A stretch of DNA of 64,000 bases from Echinostoma caproni (Eukaryota > Platyhelminthes > Trematoda > Plagiorchiida > Echinostomatidae), in assembly GCA_900618425.1 (NCBI GenBank), contig UZAN01040111.1, positions 2,320 to 66,319 on the forward strand, given 5' to 3'. The notes beneath the pieces are model-generated. The model ran no database searches. It saw only the letters and a program-made list of their open reading frames with translations, and was not told the origin of the DNA. Below are positions 9,840-22,045 of this stretch, piece by piece. Position 1 is the stretch's first letter. Every line of letters starts with the position of its first letter. A program made the position numbers and the translations under genes.

Positions 9840-11480
9840 GCTCGGGTGTCAGAGCTCTATTTATCGCCTATAATTTTGACTGAAACCATTCAGCAATGTG
9901 AGCGGCGTAAAGAGCCGTGTGATATCTCCAGGAGAACTGGAGACATCGTCATCCGGTTGCGGCTTCTTCGTACAGTTGACGGCAAAGTTTATTCACTAAA
10001 CGTCCACCGAAATGGGTTTTCTCCACGATATAACGGCTTATGATTGATTTGCTTAGATATGAAAGCTCTGACCTTTTGAGGATCAAACCAGTGGACACAA
10101 AACGGATTTGCACATTAAGATACGTAGAAATAAATTCCCCAAGGAGGCTAATTTCCGGAGTGTGTTCAGCCTGATAAGTGACAGCTTCCGAGATAATTCA
10201 AGCATGCGGGGAATTTGCGATTAACGATTAGGACAAAGTTGTACATACAAATCCATGGATTTGCTGAACTCATTTTCGGAAAGTCAAGGCCAATTGCTTG
10301 TGAGTCACGCTTCCTCAATTTCTCCAAATAAGTACTGAAATATTCTGGTCAACATATAGTTCCTTGTGGTACCCTCAAGAGGAGGGATCTTTTCCATTCT
10401 AAGCTTTTTTGTACACTAAATTAGCATGTTTTCATCCCCCATCCTTCCACGCGCACTGAATGCTGACATATCCTCTGCCCTTTAGGCGTTTGCGGGAATA
10501 TCTCTTCCTCATATGTACCACATTCACGCACCAACAAGGAGCTGAAATTAATCAATAAGGGATTTTTGTGGTACCTATGAGCCGGAAAGATTTTGTGTAA
10601 GACATCTGATGTGAGGGTTGGTGCGTAAAGCCGTGTGAGCTGATATATACGCAGTCATCTTTGCACAATGCAGCTAATACAATACGAAATTCACCGAATC
10701 TACCGAGATTTGAAACAGTACACACTGGTTTGTTGTTCCAAGAGGCTGCTGAGTTTCATGGTAAACAGTTAATCAGATAATAGACCATCGAGTTCGTCGG
10801 TTATTGTTTGTAATCACCAGTTTGCTTAACCGCGTAAATGCAAATCTTGCAGTTGAGAGCTACCAATCCTTTAAATGCGAATTAGGGTTTTCTCTGATAA
10901 TACCTGCTGTTTGACCTCAAAAAGGCGAAACTGGCTGTGGAACGTTCCATTTTGTTATCGCGGCAAGTATTCCCTTGTACTGATATGAGTTCTGTTAAAA
11001 GACTTCGGCTGGTGGCAGTAAAACCTTAACTGGTTAACACTTTAGGAGAGACGAAAACTCACCTAGCCTCTGGCAATTTGTCCAATATACTAATGGCATG
11101 CTTTGCCTCTGTTTTCGGTAAATGATAACTTTATTTGCTTGAAGCAGTTCAAAATGAGGAAATGAGACTAGGATCCATTGAGTGTAGATAAACTGACACC
11201 CCCACACATATATTGACCTCGGCAGCTGTAAAACTGAATAGAGCAGGATTATCCATTTGCACGTTGTTAAACCACAACGAATGCAATTGACCTTTCAACA
11301 TGGAACTCATTGAGACCGAAATAAATTCAATTTATATGATTCGATTTAGTCCTTTCGGCAGGGTTTGATTATTGGATGAATCAGCAAACATTTTTGAACT
11401 CTTTGTTTTTATCAGACGAAAAACCTCATACTAATGGATAATATAGTGAATTTCATCGCGTACGGAACAATTGAGACGTG
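9840..11480. other. No gene recognised
   Basis: A 65-codon frame at 9846-10043 and other short frames show no family signal. A small minus-strand frame ending at a GTGAGT donor (11063-11108) is chance-level. Confidence 0.45.
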
Positions 11481-11549
11481 AACTAATAGGATAGTAAGCA
11501 CTGGACAGCTGTTTCAACCTGGTCGAGTCTCATCAACCGCGCAAACCCA

Positions 11550-11552
11550 NNN
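11550..11552. other. Assembly gap of 3 N
   Basis: Three N flanked on both sides by AAACCCA, suggesting a small misjoin or a gap inside a repeat. Confidence 0.9.
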
Positions 11553-11639
11553 AAACCCATTGAGCTAAACGGGGATTGGATGTTTCCAACCGAGTTCTGC
11601 TCCTCTTGTCTAGTGCTGAGATTAGCTAGGTGTGATGCC

Positions 11640-11885
11640 CGCCGCCGGCTTCCAAAGCTTGGTTGTGCTATACCGTGTATAACAAAATGAAAAACGGTTT
11701 GATAACCTGCCCGGTGGCTGAGTTGGTAAAATGCTTGCATTCTACCTGTGAAGGCCCCGGCTCGATCCCCATGGGGACGACAGAATCACACTGCCAATGA
11801 AAGCTAACCAGGTCGAGAAAGCTGTCTAGCGCTTCCCAGCTTTTCTGTTCACATTTCATTTAGCTCTGCACACGACGAAATTCTC
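11640..11885 (+). repeat. tRNA-derived SINE-like repeat, copy 1
   Basis: Contains an RNA polymerase III A box (TGGCTGAGTTGG, 11715-11726) and, about 33 bases later, a B-box-like GGCTCGATCCC. A family-specific tail follows, with AACCAGGTCGAGAAAGCTGT and CGCTTCCCAGCTTTT. A lead segment containing GGTTGTGCTATACCGTGTAT precedes the tRNA part. The same lead and tail are found at 12030-12270 and 26370-26620, and the tail alone at 41155-41262. The minus-strand ORFs across it are shadows of the repeat. Confidence 0.7.
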
Positions 11886-12029
11886 TATGTACCTGAATGA
11901 CCACCCCTTAAAATCATATAATAGTAAATAATTCACGTGAGTAATGGAGGTTTCCATTCACTTTCAAAGTGGAAATTAATGGTGTATGTACGAAATGAAG
12001 CAAATGAAGATAAGCGGGGTCTGTGGCCT

Positions 12030-12270
12030 GCAACAAGCTGGAGAAGATGGGTTGTGCTATATCGTGTAAATGGAAAATGAAAAACGGTCTGATCAGCTGC
12101 CCGGTGACCAAGTGAGTAGTATGCTTCCGTTCTGTACTTGAGGTCCCGTATTCGAACCCCAGTTGGATCGATAGATTCGCTCTGCGGATGAGACCCACCC
12201 AGTTCGAAACAGCTGTGCAATGCTTCCTAGCGTTTCAGTTAATGCTTCATTTGTCGTATACATGACGAAT
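12030..12270 (+). repeat. tRNA-derived SINE-like repeat, copy 2
   Basis: Same architecture as copy 1: lead (GGGTTGTGCTATATCGTGTA), an A-box-like GTGACCAAGTGAG, a B box GTATTCGAACCCC (about 12147-12159), and the tail CAGTTCGAAACAGCTGTGCA. It is the best-preserved copy in the window. Overlapping minus-strand ORFs are readthrough of the repeat. Confidence 0.75.
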
Positions 12271-12374
12271 TTCCACTTTGAAATAGTGAATAAATGAAGT
12301 AAGTTTGTTGATAAAGTGCTTACAATAAAAAAATCATCATGTTCCACAGAAACTCTTGACCAGCCCGGGTGTTA

Positions 12375-12470
12375 TTGGTTCGGCCTAGTATCTCCGTTGG
12401 TAGAGTGAGTCCTGTGAAAGCGTAACTTGCTTCCATGCGTCGGCTCGAAGCCGACCTAGGTTGACAATCT
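12375..12470 (+). repeat. tRNA-like sequence, probable SINE head
   Basis: Contains TCTCCGTTGGTAGAGTG, close to a tRNA D-arm/A-box, and TCGGCTCGAAGCCGA, like a T-arm/B-box. The two acceptor arms do not pair, so it is not a functional tRNA gene. It lies next to the two SINE copies. Confidence 0.4.
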
Positions 12471-12479
12471 TATCACAAA

Positions 12480-13600
12480 TCGTCATCATGGTGATATTCC
12501 GTGATCATCTGTACAACATAATTTGAACATCGAAAATGAAATTGAGGATGCCCTATGAAATTCAACGAAGTTATTGTTATATTCGAAGAAACTGTACTTA
12601 GCGCTCAGAGTATTAGATTGGTAAAGAAATGATAATAATCATTCGCAACGATCAAGAACCGAAAACAAATTTGTTATGGACAACTTTTCCATCCTTTTAA
12701 AGAACATTTTCAGGTCAATTTAGAAGCAAACAATAAACAAACTTTGACATATCCTAATAAAATAAATACGGTTTGTGGTTATTGTGAATGAATGGGGGGA
12801 GGGGGAGCTGAGGATAATTATTATTGTGTGCTTGTGCGTGTGTATAAATGCACGATAGTAAATGGAATCGTGGCAATTGGTGAAAGAATGGAAGGTTAAA
12901 GGGCAACAAAAGACGTAACACAGATGACGAGAAATTAACGTTTATGAGATTTCGTGGTATCCAAGCCATTAGTGATGTGTGCAAATGTGTTTAGAGATGG
13001 CATGCTACCTTAAGGCCTGTGGAAGCGGTCCGGTCCCTAATATCCCGTGATTCTCGATAACCCGGCAGATATCTGGAACAAAAACCAGTTAGTCAAGGAA
13101 AAATTTATTGCTCCTTCAAAAGCACCTGATTACTCTCGAGAGTATCTGAAAGCGAAAGGCTCACTACGCAAAGGTGTAGCACTGAATTCACGTACGGTTC
13201 AAAGTGGATTAACTCCATTGCGGGTGGTATTGACTTAAAGAAACATCTACAACCTAGCCGAAGAAGCAGCATCAGGATGTCAACAATTCTGATGGAATCC
13301 ATGCTAGAAAAGAACAAGAATGCACGAACGAACGCTCCCAAGCAATCAGTGCATGCACCCATGAGAAGCATATATGCGAAACAGGCAGACCAAAGATGGC
13401 GACAACTCTTGAGCATGTTACACTGTCGGTTTGAAGCCACTGCATTTGTGTGTAGGATTAGATGGGTTGTATCAAGCCAGTTAACTAATAACCAAGCTCC
13501 TTTTGATCACTTGACGCAACTTGATGATGATGATGACGCAGTAGTTAGTCTTTCTGTATAGGGTGTAGAGCCTTGTTTTACAATAATGGTTCTTTGAAAT
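12480..13600. other. No firm gene; purine-rich frames of unknown nature
   Basis: Frames at 13047-13238 and 13277-13561 are open but not recognised. A short stretch reading NIYNLAEEAASG in a third frame vaguely resembles LINE linker sequence; this is too short to call. Confidence 0.35.
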
Positions 13601-13606
13601 TTACAG

Positions 13607-13687
13607 ATTGTACCTCAGCAATAGAATGTACGGCAAAAACTGAAGCGCTCCCTCCCCAAAGTTCTCAACTCCTATGTACCTTTCGTA
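13607..13687 (+). CDS. Candidate short cysteine-containing exon
   Basis: An 81-base open frame after TTCTTTGAAATTTACAG and before GTA|GTGAGT, symmetric phase 1-1. It encodes three cysteines (CTSAIEC and LLC). Splice signals are good but the length is chance-level. No family assigned. Confidence 0.2.
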
Positions 13688-13859
13688 GTGAGTCAGGATT
13701 TTATGTCGTGGTCTACTCATTTGACCAAAGTACGTAGCGGGAGATTTATCGCACTATATCTTATAAATGACGTTCGCTCCCTATCCTTAAGTCACATCAA
13801 TAATGAATATAGTTTATTGATTGCCAAAAATGGAACTCTTATTTTGAAGCGGTTCAATA

Positions 13860-14065
13860 CTGGAGTGATTTGTTCTGATATGGTTCGGTGGCTTGATACT
13901 ACACCTGTTGCAATCCAAACAACTATCATATTTGCCAGAAGACTGCTCTCTAACGCTAACTACTGTTTGGGGTGATTTTTCAGTGGTGTACGTGATTGTC
14001 TGTGGCACACTTTGGATCGTGAGGCTCGGTGTTTGATCGCTGCCATTGTCAACGGATTTCGGTAG
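13860..14065 (+). repeat. Second SINE-like repeat type
   Basis: The segment around TTCTGATATGGTTCGGTGGCT matches the head of a SINE widespread in liver and lung flukes, which reads as CSxMVRWLE in translated databases. A B-box-like GGTGTTTGATCGCTGCC follows at about 14029. The similarity is from memory and the middle is diverged. Confidence 0.4.
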
Positions 14066-14069
14066 TCAA

Positions 14070-15449
14070 GAAATGAATACCTAAAAAAACTAAGTTCTTC
14101 AAACCGCTCCTAGGCCAAGCACACTACAACCACGTCAGCCATGCATCATCCAGCTAGATGATCAAGCACGAGACCACGTCAAAATTTTCGTCGACTGCGC
14201 AATGAGGATATTCATACAGTTTCTTCACCAAAAGCACGATGTTTATCGAGCCACCATCTTCCCATTCCTAACACATTCGTGAAAACTGGTCAACGGAACT
14301 GGGTAACATGAAAAAAATGAGGAAGCTTCAAACACGGGTATTTCTAATATACGGCCTAAATTAGGCAATATGGGGACGTTTCTTACTTCACAGTCCTTTA
14401 ACCTTGTGAGAACGTAACGGAGTTAACTTCAACCAGAAACAGAGATCACCAGGAAAATCTTATCACTTCTATTGTTACCCAGATGAAAACTTCTATTTGG
14501 AGGCCAGCCAAATAATTGAGTTAGCATTTTCACATCGAATGTGAATGGTCTACGCCTTGAGTCTGTTTTCGCAGCGCTCCGCTAGTGCATTAACTGGATT
14601 CCATAGTGGGCCGAAGTTGCCGCAAAGCGCACCACGGAGTACAATAAAAAAGAACTTTTCCAAGCTGTCTCCGATTGGTGTATAAGCTCAGTTCTAAATA
14701 GTACCTGATGGTACATCTACCTAAGACAATCGTATTATGTTCTGCTTAATGCTGTCTCTTGGCAACTACACTTTCACTGGTGCTATCCGGAAAGTCCGTC
14801 TGTTAAGCTGACCTAATTGTTCTATTTTTTCAACCTTTGTAACTTTTCATTTTCTCCCTACACTGCCATTTGTGAATAATTTTGAAAATTAACCCAGTTG
14901 AGGTGCATACAACTTTTTTTGACTTAAATTGATAACCAAACAAAACTGGTTTGAATTTGTTGTTATTTTTGTTGCCCAAATTACTCTCAAATTTGCAAAA
15001 CATTCAGCCCATTTCGTAAATATCTCACAAGTTTTAAACCGGGAAGTATTTAATTGCAAATCTAGTAGAACCATTGTCAAGTTGCTGGAGACATTCTGGA
15101 GAAGCAGAACCATATGGCGGTGTGTAAAATGAATGGAACCTATTTCGGACGGAAGACCATACCAAACAGTTATTCTGGTCCGAAAAACAATTTGGGACTC
15201 CAGCTTGACATGAAACCGTCATCCAGATGGCTAAAGGCTGTTCATAACAAGGCCCAGTTCCCCGCGGTGAACGACAACAACAACAAACAAAGCTGCAAGT
15301 AAATGATTATAAACTGGTATGAAGGTTAGATGTGATGCAAGCTTGCATGAAAAGTGCATGCAAATGGGTGACCTCGAAGCTTTCAGCAACCGCTGGTGAT
15401 CGACATTTCATACCCTCGTTTGAGACAGTGGTGTTCAGTTCAGTTTTAG
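14070..15449. other. No gene recognised
   Basis: Overlapping short frames on both strands at 14889-15302 show no recognisable domain. Nothing else seen. Confidence 0.45.
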
Positions 15450-15570
15450 GCTGTACAAATATTAGCAAAATATCATTTACTGGTTGTTGTCGGTTGCTGT
15501 CTATCCACTCCGTTTAGTCCACTAACAAAGTGTAAAGTAAAATCACCTCAAAGCGAAAGAAAGTACCTAG
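15450..15570 (+). CDS. Candidate exon with one membrane helix
   Basis: A 121-base open frame between a good acceptor (TTCAGTTCAGTTTTAG) and a TAG|GTAAGC donor. It encodes ILAKYHLLVVVGCCLSTPF followed by a basic tail. It ends in phase 1, which fits the candidate exon at 21007. It has a plausible helix-plus-cytoplasmic-tail pattern but no family. Confidence 0.25.
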
Positions 15571-17690
15571 GTAAGCGTATAAAAAGACAAGTGCGTTAGA
15601 TATGAGTCGCGAATGAAAGCATGCAACAGTACCATCGTTTAATTAAGATGTTTTTAACTTACCAACATTTGCGTTCTTCAATCACCATGGGTCTCGGTAA
15701 ATCTTGCGCACTGAACAAGCCATGTAGTTGACGTGCGTAACCCATACCCCAAATCACTACAAACTATGCGAGGGATCCAAGTACAACGACAGCCAAAGAA
15801 CAGTTGGAAAAGGTGTTCGCTCGATCCGTGAAAAAAGTTTGTTTACACTAAACCTTCGAGCAGTATTGATTTGAGTTAGTTCACGTGAACAAAACAATCT
15901 CACCAACTGGAATGATGCTCCTTATCCAATTATTGATAAATATTAAAAAAGCAGCTCACATTTTCAATAATAATGTGAAGGAATTTATAAAAACTTGATT
16001 AATTGGTTTCTACTTGAAACGGAAGAGTGAAGCCTATCAACCGTATTCTCGATAGAGAGAGACAGAATTACCTTTCACATTCGAAGTTGCGAAATCACCC
16101 CAATAATACACACAAAAATTTGCTCAAAACCACATTTACTACACAAATGATGAATTGAATTTTGTCCGCACCACAAACTTTGGCTGTGAATAAAATTTTT
16201 ATGATTTATTTGAATACGAATTGTTTCTTAGGGACGCAGATTTTCAGTTTACTCTCCCTCAACTAGACCGAAAAGAAAGAAAGCTGTTTAGTTGCTATAC
16301 AAGAGTTACTATCAGAATTCAGGTGCATAGGTAGTTATGAACAAAGAAAGAAAGAATAAATTTTATTCTTGTATACATTGGGGAAATTTCTTCCTGATCT
16401 CATGGTGAGAGTTATGATTTAGTCAGAAATGTCACTTAGACCTGGCGGAAAAAGACCACTTTCGTCTGTCGCTCTTTCTCTAGCAGGCGCTCAAACTGAA
16501 TGTTTGTGGAATGTCACGCAGCGCGCTTGAAACTCCATTTCCAGGCCCAGAGTGACAATGACAAATGATTGGGATGTTGTCGAATCTCGTTCGCGTAATA
16601 ATTACCAGTCATAGGTCTATCTTGAAACTTGTCAAAAAATGATTGATGTTCGATCGGTCACAAGTGGGTAAGTGCGTGTTAATGACCTCCCTTTCGGCGA
16701 TAGTATTTGCTGGCTAGCAATGCTGAAGCTGTGAACGAACGAGGGAGGGGGGGAACAATGAAATCAGATCGTCTCGTGTACAAGTGATCTTACCCGTGGT
16801 CATGTCTATTGCTTCCGGGCCAATTGTCACAATCAGTGATGATGATTTTGTTCCGTGTCCACCATCTGGGAGTACACAAGAACATAAAACATTCAAAATT
16901 GCTTTTTTTCAAAACCAGTTATTCTATAAAAAGTCCAGTTCGCAAGACATCCATGTTTAATTGTTCAGAACGGAAAAAATTTCAAGTTCGAAAGTGTAAA
17001 TATATTTTGATGATCCATGGTTCGATTGCGACAGGATCTGACTGGTACCAGTCAACCAGTCAACCAGTTTAAGAGCCAAGCCTCAAAGTAAGTTATCCTA
17101 TCTTTTCATCCCAGAGATGTATTAAATGTTACCAGAAAACCAGATAACCTCAAACTTTTTCCGTGTTTAAAGAACCAGCCACACAAAATGAGAGATCAGA
17201 CAGGTCAGAACAAATAGAATTTGTGATCAATATCAACCTAGCCTGATCAGGGTGCCACTGTAAGACCGATGACTGTTTCAGTTGTTCTTCTCCCGATCCA
17301 AGGATTGGCGAATGGACGAATTTATCAAAACCTATGAAGAACCCGATGGAACTATTGTAGTTTGAATGTGAGCAAACCGCGAAACGCATATGCACTCAAA
17401 ATTACCACCCAGAAGATGTTTGGTTTTACTTCCTTACGCCCACCAAAGCAACACTGCCAAAATCAAAAGCCACACATTTACAGCGGGCCACAATTTAACC
17501 AAAAGAATTAATTTGACTCAAAGTTGGGAAATGCACAGCATAAGAGAAACCGAGAAAAATGACCACGGATTTCCAGTTATCTGAATAGTCCTGAACTTTG
17601 ACGGGTAACACAATCCGCCTGATACTGCGGGGCTTCAATCTTATTTTGAATGCACTTCACATTAATATTAGTAAAAAGGAACAGAGTAGT
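15571..17690. other. No firm gene
   Basis: Small open frames with splice-like ends on the plus strand (16615-16667, 17017-17082) and on the minus strand (16794-16865, ending at a GTAAGA donor) are all under 75 bases and cannot be told from chance. A short CAGTCAAC tandem (three units) lies at about 17047-17069. Confidence 0.4.
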
Positions 17691-18454
17691 GAACAAGGTC
17701 ATTTGGAGAGGTCCGTATTTATGACAATAAATTTCAATAAACATTACTAATTGAGAGTCAACATTTATTAGGGAAGTAAAATAAAATTCCATCCTATCAC
17801 ATTTTACATCGCAGATTTCATCATGAGAACAGAAATTGGATTTACCGTGATTACATAGTTCTTTGTCCACCCTTCCAATCACCGGGATTACTCGTGATAC
17901 GAGGTGTGTGTGTGGGTGAGAGTGGTAAATCAGGGAAGCCTTAGGGCTTGCAGAAATTGTTTTTGAGAACATAGAGTCAGGTTGTGCAGACAAATGCCCA
18001 TCGATTCCGCTGTGACCAGCATCCGTCAGCGTACCTGCCTCGATAATTACCAACGGACTTTATGCAGAGGGCGGAAATCCTCGGCCACATCCACAATGTG
18101 ATTTCTTTCAACTACGTGTGAGACCACTGCACTGATGAGTGACTTAATGGTTCCGGTGTTCAGCCGCCAATAGGCGTGGACACAAATCTCTGGAAACGAG
18201 CTTGTCCACCACGCTGCTGTTCTGGTTGCAATGTGCTGTCGGAAAATTTCGGGAAATAAGTAATTTAAAAACGCGCAGGCAAAGACAACAAGTATAAGTT
18301 TCGTAGCGGATTGGGCAGCACATAAACCTATACGGTGGCAGACATTTTCGGGTAATCGTGTAAGCACACTTATGTATAGAAATAAATAGGAAAGCAGAAA
18401 TATACTAAATGAGGAGGTTTTAAATGATGAACGTCTGTGGTACATGCTGAGCAC
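17690..18454 (-). pseudogene. Second Penelope-like element, GIY-YIG tail and terminal repeat
   Basis: The minus strand reads TRLPENVCHRIGLCAAQ and TAAWWTSSFPEICVH, degenerate endonuclease. Next come GTIKSLISAVVSHVVERNHI and DVAEDFRPLHKVRW, and, after stops, RMLVTAESMGICL and SQKQFLQALRLP. These are the C-terminal blocks seen in the copy at 5.6-6.1 kb, in the same order. Beyond the coding end, about 17890 to 17700, is a weakly matching terminal repeat. Multiple stops and loss of the catalytic Tyr-Ile-Gly core show it is dead. The long open frame at 17577-18053 runs through this remnant. Confidence 0.7.
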
Positions 18455-18811
18455 CTAATCCTCTATTTGATTACACCCTTGGTTGATCTGAATATTCACC
18501 TTTCGGGATGCATGAAGCAAATACTTGACCTGACTTGAATCAGTATAATGAAAACTACGATTTCGATTAATTGTCAAATGGGTTGTTTAATCAACCTAAG
18601 GGTGCCCGTACACATATGTGGTTAATGAGCTCTCATGAGGGCGAAACGCAAGTGTTGCATTTGATGGATGCCTGATTCATCGGGTACTCAGGGGAAATGT
18701 GCGTGAATGAGAATAAATTGGAGTAATGGTCAGTTCCAATTAGTAATGTTGTACCCTAAACAATAAATGCAAAGAAGGAAGAATTGCAATACCATAGCTT
18801 ATACTACTCAC

Positions 18812-19053
18812 GACATCGATGCTCTGTCAGGAGTGAGAGCCAGACACGTAAGTTTGAACTCTAAGATTGCGATGGAGTTTTGATCTTTATTTGAATGGTC
18901 CATTTGATTCATTATTATCTTTTCCTTCTCAGTGTTGGAAAACGGGAATGCGACGTAGCGCACATAACCAGTTGATGGAATGATGTGCGGTGGTGTGAAG
19001 CGTGATTTGCTACCATCAAGCACATCATCGCGGAAATTGTACGTATTTGTAGT
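18812..19053 (-). CDS. Candidate exon, function unknown
   Basis: A minus-strand open frame of about 80 codons ends exactly at a GTGAGT donor. The product includes SRFTPPHIIPSTGYVRYVAF and later ILEFKLTCLALTPDRA. Codon third positions look coding-like, but the acceptor (GGTGATAGTAG) is weak, so the start is uncertain. No family recognised. Confidence 0.3.
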
Positions 19054-19358
19054 CTACTATCACCGGTGACCGAAATCCCGATGTTCATCTACTCTCACCG
19101 GTTGTGGTCGAATTACACGGACGGGAAATGTGAATAAGTAGCGTCGCAACGTGGCACATTTGGGGTAAATCTAAATATCAGGAAATAATAAGCGGTTTGG
19201 AAGAACTATGGAGCGTTTTGTGGAGACAAAGGATTGGCACGAGACTTGACGGAGATCGATAAATTCTTCAATAATCCGGAACCAATGTGAATTGCGGCAG
19301 CGCAATATGACGTGAGTCGGCAGGGAGAACTTTCTGATTGTCCCCAATTATATGGTGA

Positions 19359-19793
19359 GTGAAAACTGATGTCGGCCTAGGTGTCGCTTTTACGCTCGAT
19401 CAGTTATCCGCGTCGTTGTCTTTAGCACGTGTTATGGGATGCGCAAAACCATTTTTGCATCCAACATCCTGTCGATTCTACCGCTATCTGTATGCTTCCC
19501 TAACGATTGTTTTGTTACGGCAAAATACGGACACACTGACACCACATAATGTGAAATTTTATCTGAACCTGTCCTATCTGTGGCCAATCCCCTTGGGTTC
19601 CTCTTTTTTGCATTACTTTAACCGTAATTGCTGGCCACTTATCTGTTCACGTTACCGTTTTCGATCGTTGCAAGTCTGTGGAAGAATTTTCTTTTGTATC
19701 GTGTGTCCGCTGTCACGAGATATCATCGCTTTAATTCCTCTTTCGTTTCTAGTGCATCATAGTATTTGGAACGATCGCCGTTTTCTGCTCTAG
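19359..19793 (+). CDS. Long open frame, several hydrophobic segments
   Basis: 144 codons without a stop, with hydrophobic stretches (YLYASLTIVLL, LNLSYLWPIPLGSSFLHYF, FFCIVCPLSRDIIALIPLSF) compatible with a multi-pass membrane protein. AATAAA lies about 25 bases after the stop, as in a short 3' UTR. There is no ATG until 19436 and no strong acceptor. The length is at the upper end of chance for this window, and pyrimidine-rich DNA tends to translate as hydrophobic peptide. Confidence 0.25.
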   Translation: MKTDVGLGVAFTLDQLSASLSLARVMGCAKPFLHPTSCRFYRYLYASLTIVLLRQNTDTLTPHNVKFYLNLSYLWPIPLGSSFLHYFNRNCWPLICSRYRFRSLQVCGRIFFCIVCPLSRDIIALIPLSFLVHHSIWNDRRFLL

Positions 19794-21006
19794 AATATGC
19801 TTTCACAATTCTAGATTCAATAAAAAGAAGTTTATATAGGTGATTAGTAGTATCAATGGATCAGAATCTTAACTCATTAGGGGCACCGTTTGTCAGTTAG
19901 AGGTCACTGTTGTTTTTATTGTCTGAGCGTCATAAAACAGCCCCTGAAACATCGCAGCCAGATGCACGTTCCGTAGACTACGCTCCACGTTCCATGTACC
20001 GGTGACGCGAACCGAGTGACGATTTTACACCTGAATGACTAATGTACGGGCTTACAGCAACGATATAAATTTGGGCTATGCGTAAGGTCTGGGAACCTTA
20101 AAAAAAAACGGACGGCACATATATTGCATGTGACACGGTTCTATAAACAACAGTTTATAAAATTAATTTGACTAACTGCCCAGCTGACAGTTTGGTTGGC
20201 CAAACGGTGGAGGGTAAGTTAGCAAAACGGTGATGCAGTAAAACACAGGCGAATAAGGAAACCTTGAAACAGACTATTACGAAGAGTGATAGACAAAATG
20301 TGACTGAAGTTAAGTTGCTGCTCGATGGATATGTAATACGAGTGGGAGAGCGCATAAACTGTCCAAAGTTGACAGGGTGAAAAATACTGGGGATAGAATA
20401 AATCTTGGAGATTACTCGGTTATAAATATAGACTATAAAAAACATAATCTATCGAGATTGGTCAAAATTGTAAAAAGGAATTACTTCGTCAATTACAGAA
20501 ATACAGTGAGACTAATGCACAATCCATCCATTGCGTACACTTATGAAACAAGAGATGGAAGACTGCAGATTGATGACACGGAAACACACGTTTTGGTTGT
20601 CTGAAAGCGATACGGACTTGCCTCCCCGAATAATGTGATTATTAAACAACAATGAACAGAAAATAAGGTCTTTGACATCATCCGCGTCCTATCGTAATCT
20701 GCAAACCTTGAATCTACATCTTTACTTGTTTTATAACGATTCCTATGAGAATGTAGTGCTTTTTTCCTCTTTCCGTCTCGGAGTTATTCCGCATTGAACA
20801 AGCATGCCAGTTCGAGCGGTGCGACCGGTTCAATCGCTGATATACAAAACAAATCATCAACGGTGTTAACATAGAATCAAATCTGCATTGCCATTCTCCG
20901 ACCGTATTCTATGTTTTGTGTTAAACGGCAAAATTCGTATCAGGAATAGTTATTTTAAGTCTTTGAACTTAAATTCAGGAGAAGGTTTACATCTTTCTTG
21001 TTTTAG
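19794..21006. other. No gene recognised
   Basis: Only short frames on either strand (20155-20445 minus, 20377-20604 plus) with no domain signal. Confidence 0.45.
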
Positions 21007-21085
21007 GCTCCTCGTTTCATCGAATGCGAAAGAGTAAACAAAATATTTCAGGAAGAAGCGAGAGCAGCCACTCAAGTAGGTGCCA
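21007..21085 (+). CDS. Candidate serine-rich short exon
   Basis: Has one of the strongest acceptors in the window (TTTACATCTTTCTTGTTTTAG) and a GTGAGT donor. The 79-base frame encodes a basic, Ser-rich peptide (RMRKSKQNISGRSESSHSSR). Phase 1 start fits the end of the 15450-15570 candidate. The length is chance-level. Confidence 0.25.
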
Positions 21086-21939
21086 GTGAGTATATAAAAC
21101 CTGTAGCACAACATATCATCGACTACTTAACCCGGAACAACCCGTATTTCAACTCCTTTCATCACTGACATGGAGCGTGCTGTCTTGATTGATTAGAATC
21201 CCAATCCGAATAAAATATGGCTACTGAAAGCGACTCATCCGTTCATTAGCATGTCTGAAATAAAATATCCATTCTGAATTTAAGTCAAAAATTGGCTTCA
21301 GTCATTAGTTTGTGAATAGCCCATGAGTTAATTAGGGAGAAAAATGGAACAGGACCATGACATGTTGCCGCACATTGCGATTCAATGTGAAATTCTCTTT
21401 TTCTTTATCCTTTCGCTGTCCAGCAACTGAAGACTTTAATGCACCGCGGGCTTATTTAGCACATCCCAATCCGACTGGTTACTAAAAATCACATTCAGTT
21501 TAATGTTTTGCAATGGTTCTCTCATTGAACAGTGAATCTGTTTCTGGGATCACTGAAACTAATTACCTGGCATAAGTAGTGGTGGTGGTGCAAAATAAAT
21601 CTTTAATGCGATAAACGAGTGCAAATTGCAGAAATAATGATAAACGCTCTGGGAAGCACTGAAAAATAAGTAACCAGAGATCTTCAAGCTGTCCTTCTGT
21701 AGGTTGCGTTGATTAATCATACTTGCGATGGAAGTGTTTTGTATGCTGTTAAGTGATGCATATTCTTTGACACTTTTCTACCGCACCGAGTGCGAGGAAC
21801 AATAATCAACGGAAAATTGGATATTTGTCTATTTGTTTTGGTGCACTTCACCTCGTCTTTATGTACAACCATCAGTTCGTTAAGTCACTCATACGCACGG
21901 GAAGCAGTAAGCTCCAGGTTTGCTGAATTTAGTGCTCCT

Positions 21940-22045
21940 CAGAAGTGCGTTCCTACAATCTCATCCAGGATTTGAACTCTGGGTGGCTGGTATGGAAAGT
22001 GGATGTGCAACCATTTGACTAGACCAAGCGCCCACTGAGCACTAC
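21940..22045 (-). repeat. tRNA-like sequence, minus strand
   Basis: On the minus strand GCTTGGTCTAGTCAAATGG resembles an A-box region, and GAGTTCAAATCCTGG a B box, about 50 bases later. The acceptor stem does not close. Probable SINE head or tRNA pseudogene. Confidence 0.35.

Noticed and set aside
11703..11785. Functional tRNA gene
   Set aside because: A and B boxes are good but the acceptor stem does not pair and the sequence has the SINE tail found elsewhere in the window.
11483..12347. Five overlapping minus-strand ORFs of 63-95 codons
   Set aside because: They lie entirely within tRNA-derived SINE-like repeats; similar peptides appear in databases only because the repeat is translated.
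13277..13440. RTE-type LINE linker (NIYNLAEEAASG-like)
   Set aside because: Only about a dozen residues match, in a frame with stops on both sides, and no RT or endonuclease block is nearby.
17577..18053. 158-codon minus-strand ORF as a host gene
   Set aside because: It overlaps the end of a Penelope-like element and its terminal repeat in the wrong frame for the coding tail; length near chance.
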